Source: CAZJNX01 sp964547415 (GTDB lineage: Bacteria; Pseudomonadota; Alphaproteobacteria; Rhizobiales; Amorphaceae). From it: DNA of 47,142 bases. Each line of letters begins with the position of its first letter. Position 1 is the first letter of the stretch. Under the pieces are notes generated by a model, which did not search any database, was not told where the DNA came from, and saw only the letters and a program-made list of their open reading frames with translations. The translations under genes were made by a program, and so were the position numbers. Shown in pieces: positions 45,969 to 47,142 of this stretch. The stretch is from NCBI GenBank assembly GCA_964547415.1, contig CAZJNX010000006.1, positions 1-47,142 on the forward strand, in the 5' to 3' direction.

Positions 45969-47138
45969 ATGGACGCCAAGGTGGAAGACGCGGCCGCTCA
46001 CGGCGAGGACGAGATCATCCTCGAGGCCATCGAGAAGTGGCTGGAGCGCGACGTGCGCCCCCACGTCATGCGTCTCGAGCACGCCGACGAGTACCCGTCG
46101 GAGATGGTCGAGCAGATGAAGGAGCTGGGCCTGTTCGGCGCGACGATCCCGGCCGCGTACGGCGGGCTCGGCCTGTCTGCGACCACCTACGCCAAGATCG
46201 TCGAGAAGATCTCCGAGACGTGGATGTCGCTCACCGGCATCTTCAACTCGCACCTCATCATGGCCGCGTGCGTGACCCGGATGGGGACGGAGGAGCAGCG
46301 CCGCCACTACCTGCCCCGCTTCGCCACGGGCGAGTTGCGCGGCGGCCTCGCCCTCACCGAGCCCGACTGCGGGACGGACCTGCAGGCGATCCGCACCCGC
46401 GCCCGCAAGGACGGCGACGGCTACGTGATCAACGGCACCAAGACGTGGATCTCGAACGGCATCCACGGCGAGGCCTTCGCCCTCCTCGTGAAGACCGACC
46501 CGGAGGCCGAGCCCCGCCACAAGGGCATGTCCATGTTCATCGCCGAGAAGGGCGATGGCTTCCGCGTGTCGCGGAAGCTCGAGAAGATGGGCTACAAGGG
46601 CATCGATTCCGCAGAGCTCATCTTCGAGGACTATCGCGTGCCCGCCTCCGCCCTCGTGGGCGGCGCGGAGGGCAGGGGATTGCAGGCCGCGCTCTCGGGC
46701 CTCGAGCTCGGCCGCATCAACATCGCCGCGCGCGGCTGCGGCCTCGCCAACGCGGCGCTGATGGACAGCGTGAAGTATTCGCAGATCCGCAAGACCTTCG
46801 GCAAGCCGATCTGCCAGCACCAGGCCATCCAGCTGAAGCTCGGCGAGATGGCGACCAAGGTGCAGGCCGCGCGCCTCCTCACCTACGATGCGGCCCGCGC
46901 CTACGACAAGGGCGAGCGCTGCGACATGGAAGCGGGGATGGCGAAGTTCTTCGCGTCCGAGGCGGCGGTGGAGAACGCGCTGGAAGCCATGCGCATCCAC
47001 GGCGGCTACGGCTATTCGAAGGAATATGCGGTGGAGCGCTACTTCCGCGACGCGCCCTTGATGTGCATCGGCGAGGGCACCAACGAGATCCAGCGCATCA
47101 TCATCGCCAAGCAGCTGATCGAGCGGAACCCGGCATGA
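45969..47138 (+). CDS. Acyl-CoA dehydrogenase
   Basis: This 389-residue flavoenzyme is of full length for the family. Segments in order: YPSEMVEQMKELGLFGATIPAAYGGLG (about 36-62), ALTEPDCGTDLQAIRT (FAD/substrate contact, about 134-149), INGTKTWISNG, QIRKTFGKPICQHQAIQLKL, and MRIHGGYGYSKEYAVERYFRDA. GEGTNEIQRIIIA contains the expected catalytic glutamate near residue 369. GGGAGGAAG precedes the ATG, 23 bases after the PrpD-family stop. Its stop lies in ATGA, so a further operon gene probably starts at 47135 outside the window. It would oxidise an acyl- or glutaryl-type CoA ester made from the transported acid. Confidence 0.94.
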   Translation: MDAKVEDAAAHGEDEIILEAIEKWLERDVRPHVMRLEHADEYPSEMVEQMKELGLFGATIPAAYGGLGLSATTYAKIVEKISETWMSLTGIFNSHLIMAACVTRMGTEEQRRHYLPRFATGELRGGLALTEPDCGTDLQAIRTRARKDGDGYVINGTKTWISNGIHGEAFALLVKTDPEAEPRHKGMSMFIAEKGDGFRVSRKLEKMGYKGIDSAELIFEDYRVPASALVGGAEGRGLQAALSGLELGRINIAARGCGLANAALMDSVKYSQIRKTFGKPICQHQAIQLKLGEMATKVQAARLLTYDAARAYDKGERCDMEAGMAKFFASEAAVENALEAMRIHGGYGYSKEYAVERYFRDAPLMCIGEGTNEIQRIIIAKQLIERNPA

Positions 47139-47142
47139 ACGT
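47135..47142 (+). CDS. Possible start of a further operon gene, cut by the window edge
   Basis: ATGAACGT overlaps the acyl-CoA dehydrogenase stop by four bases, the same coupling seen elsewhere in this window. Only two codons are visible, so the product is unknown. Confidence 0.3.

Overview
The window comes from a very GC-rich (about 70% or more by eye) Gram-negative chromosome, most likely an alphaproteobacterium. This rests on the TamA/TamB pair, TRAP and amino-acid/peptide ABC transporters, two RTX-repeat type I secretion substrates and the short Pcm-type methyltransferase. The order is not resolved. I see no rRNA, tRNA, CRISPR, insertion sequence or phage gene.

Layout: (1) 1-7151, minus strand: the outer-membrane translocation genes tamA-tamB, then a 64-residue membrane protein whose 3' end has been tandemly duplicated into a degenerate copy. 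(2) 7591-12312, minus: a 1573-residue secreted 5'-nucleotidase-like RTX protein, ended by a strong intrinsic terminator. (3) 12514-26020: a catabolic cluster around an XRE-cupin regulator at 16584. It holds hyuA-hyuB (ATP-dependent hydantoinase/oxoprolinase type), an amino-acid ABC importer with permease and ATPase fused, a sugar-epimerase-like SDR coupled to a class III aminotransferase, an HpaB-type flavin monooxygenase, a PuuE-type allantoinase and a formamidase/acetamidase. (4) 26046-28678, minus: pxpB-pxpC (5-oxoprolinase subunits) followed by an orphan ECF-type ATPase. (5) 28679-31485: repeat-rich spacer and an FG-GAP/RTX secreted protein. (6) 31808-38032, plus: a complete peptide-type ABC transporter operon ending in a hydantoin-racemase-family gene. 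(7) 38111-39602: pcm and, convergent, an Asp/Glu-racemase-family enzyme. (8) 39805-47138, plus: a cysteine-less maleate-isomerase-like protein, a second PuuE-like deacetylase, a DctQ-DctM-DctP TRAP transporter, an MmgE/PrpD protein and an acyl-CoA dehydrogenase. That operon probably continues past the right edge.

The main new observation is a 17-bp inverted repeat (6-5-6, consensus close to CTTGCA-N5-TGCAAG). It occurs in the control regions of the hyuA/XRE pair, the amino-acid transporter, the epimerase/HpaB pair and the PuuE/formamidase pair, with a weaker relative before the peptide transporter. I infer that it is the operator of the XRE-cupin regulator and that these separate transcription units form one local regulon for uptake and stepwise opening of a cyclic amide or ureide such as a hydantoin. 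The substrate is not determined by the sequence.
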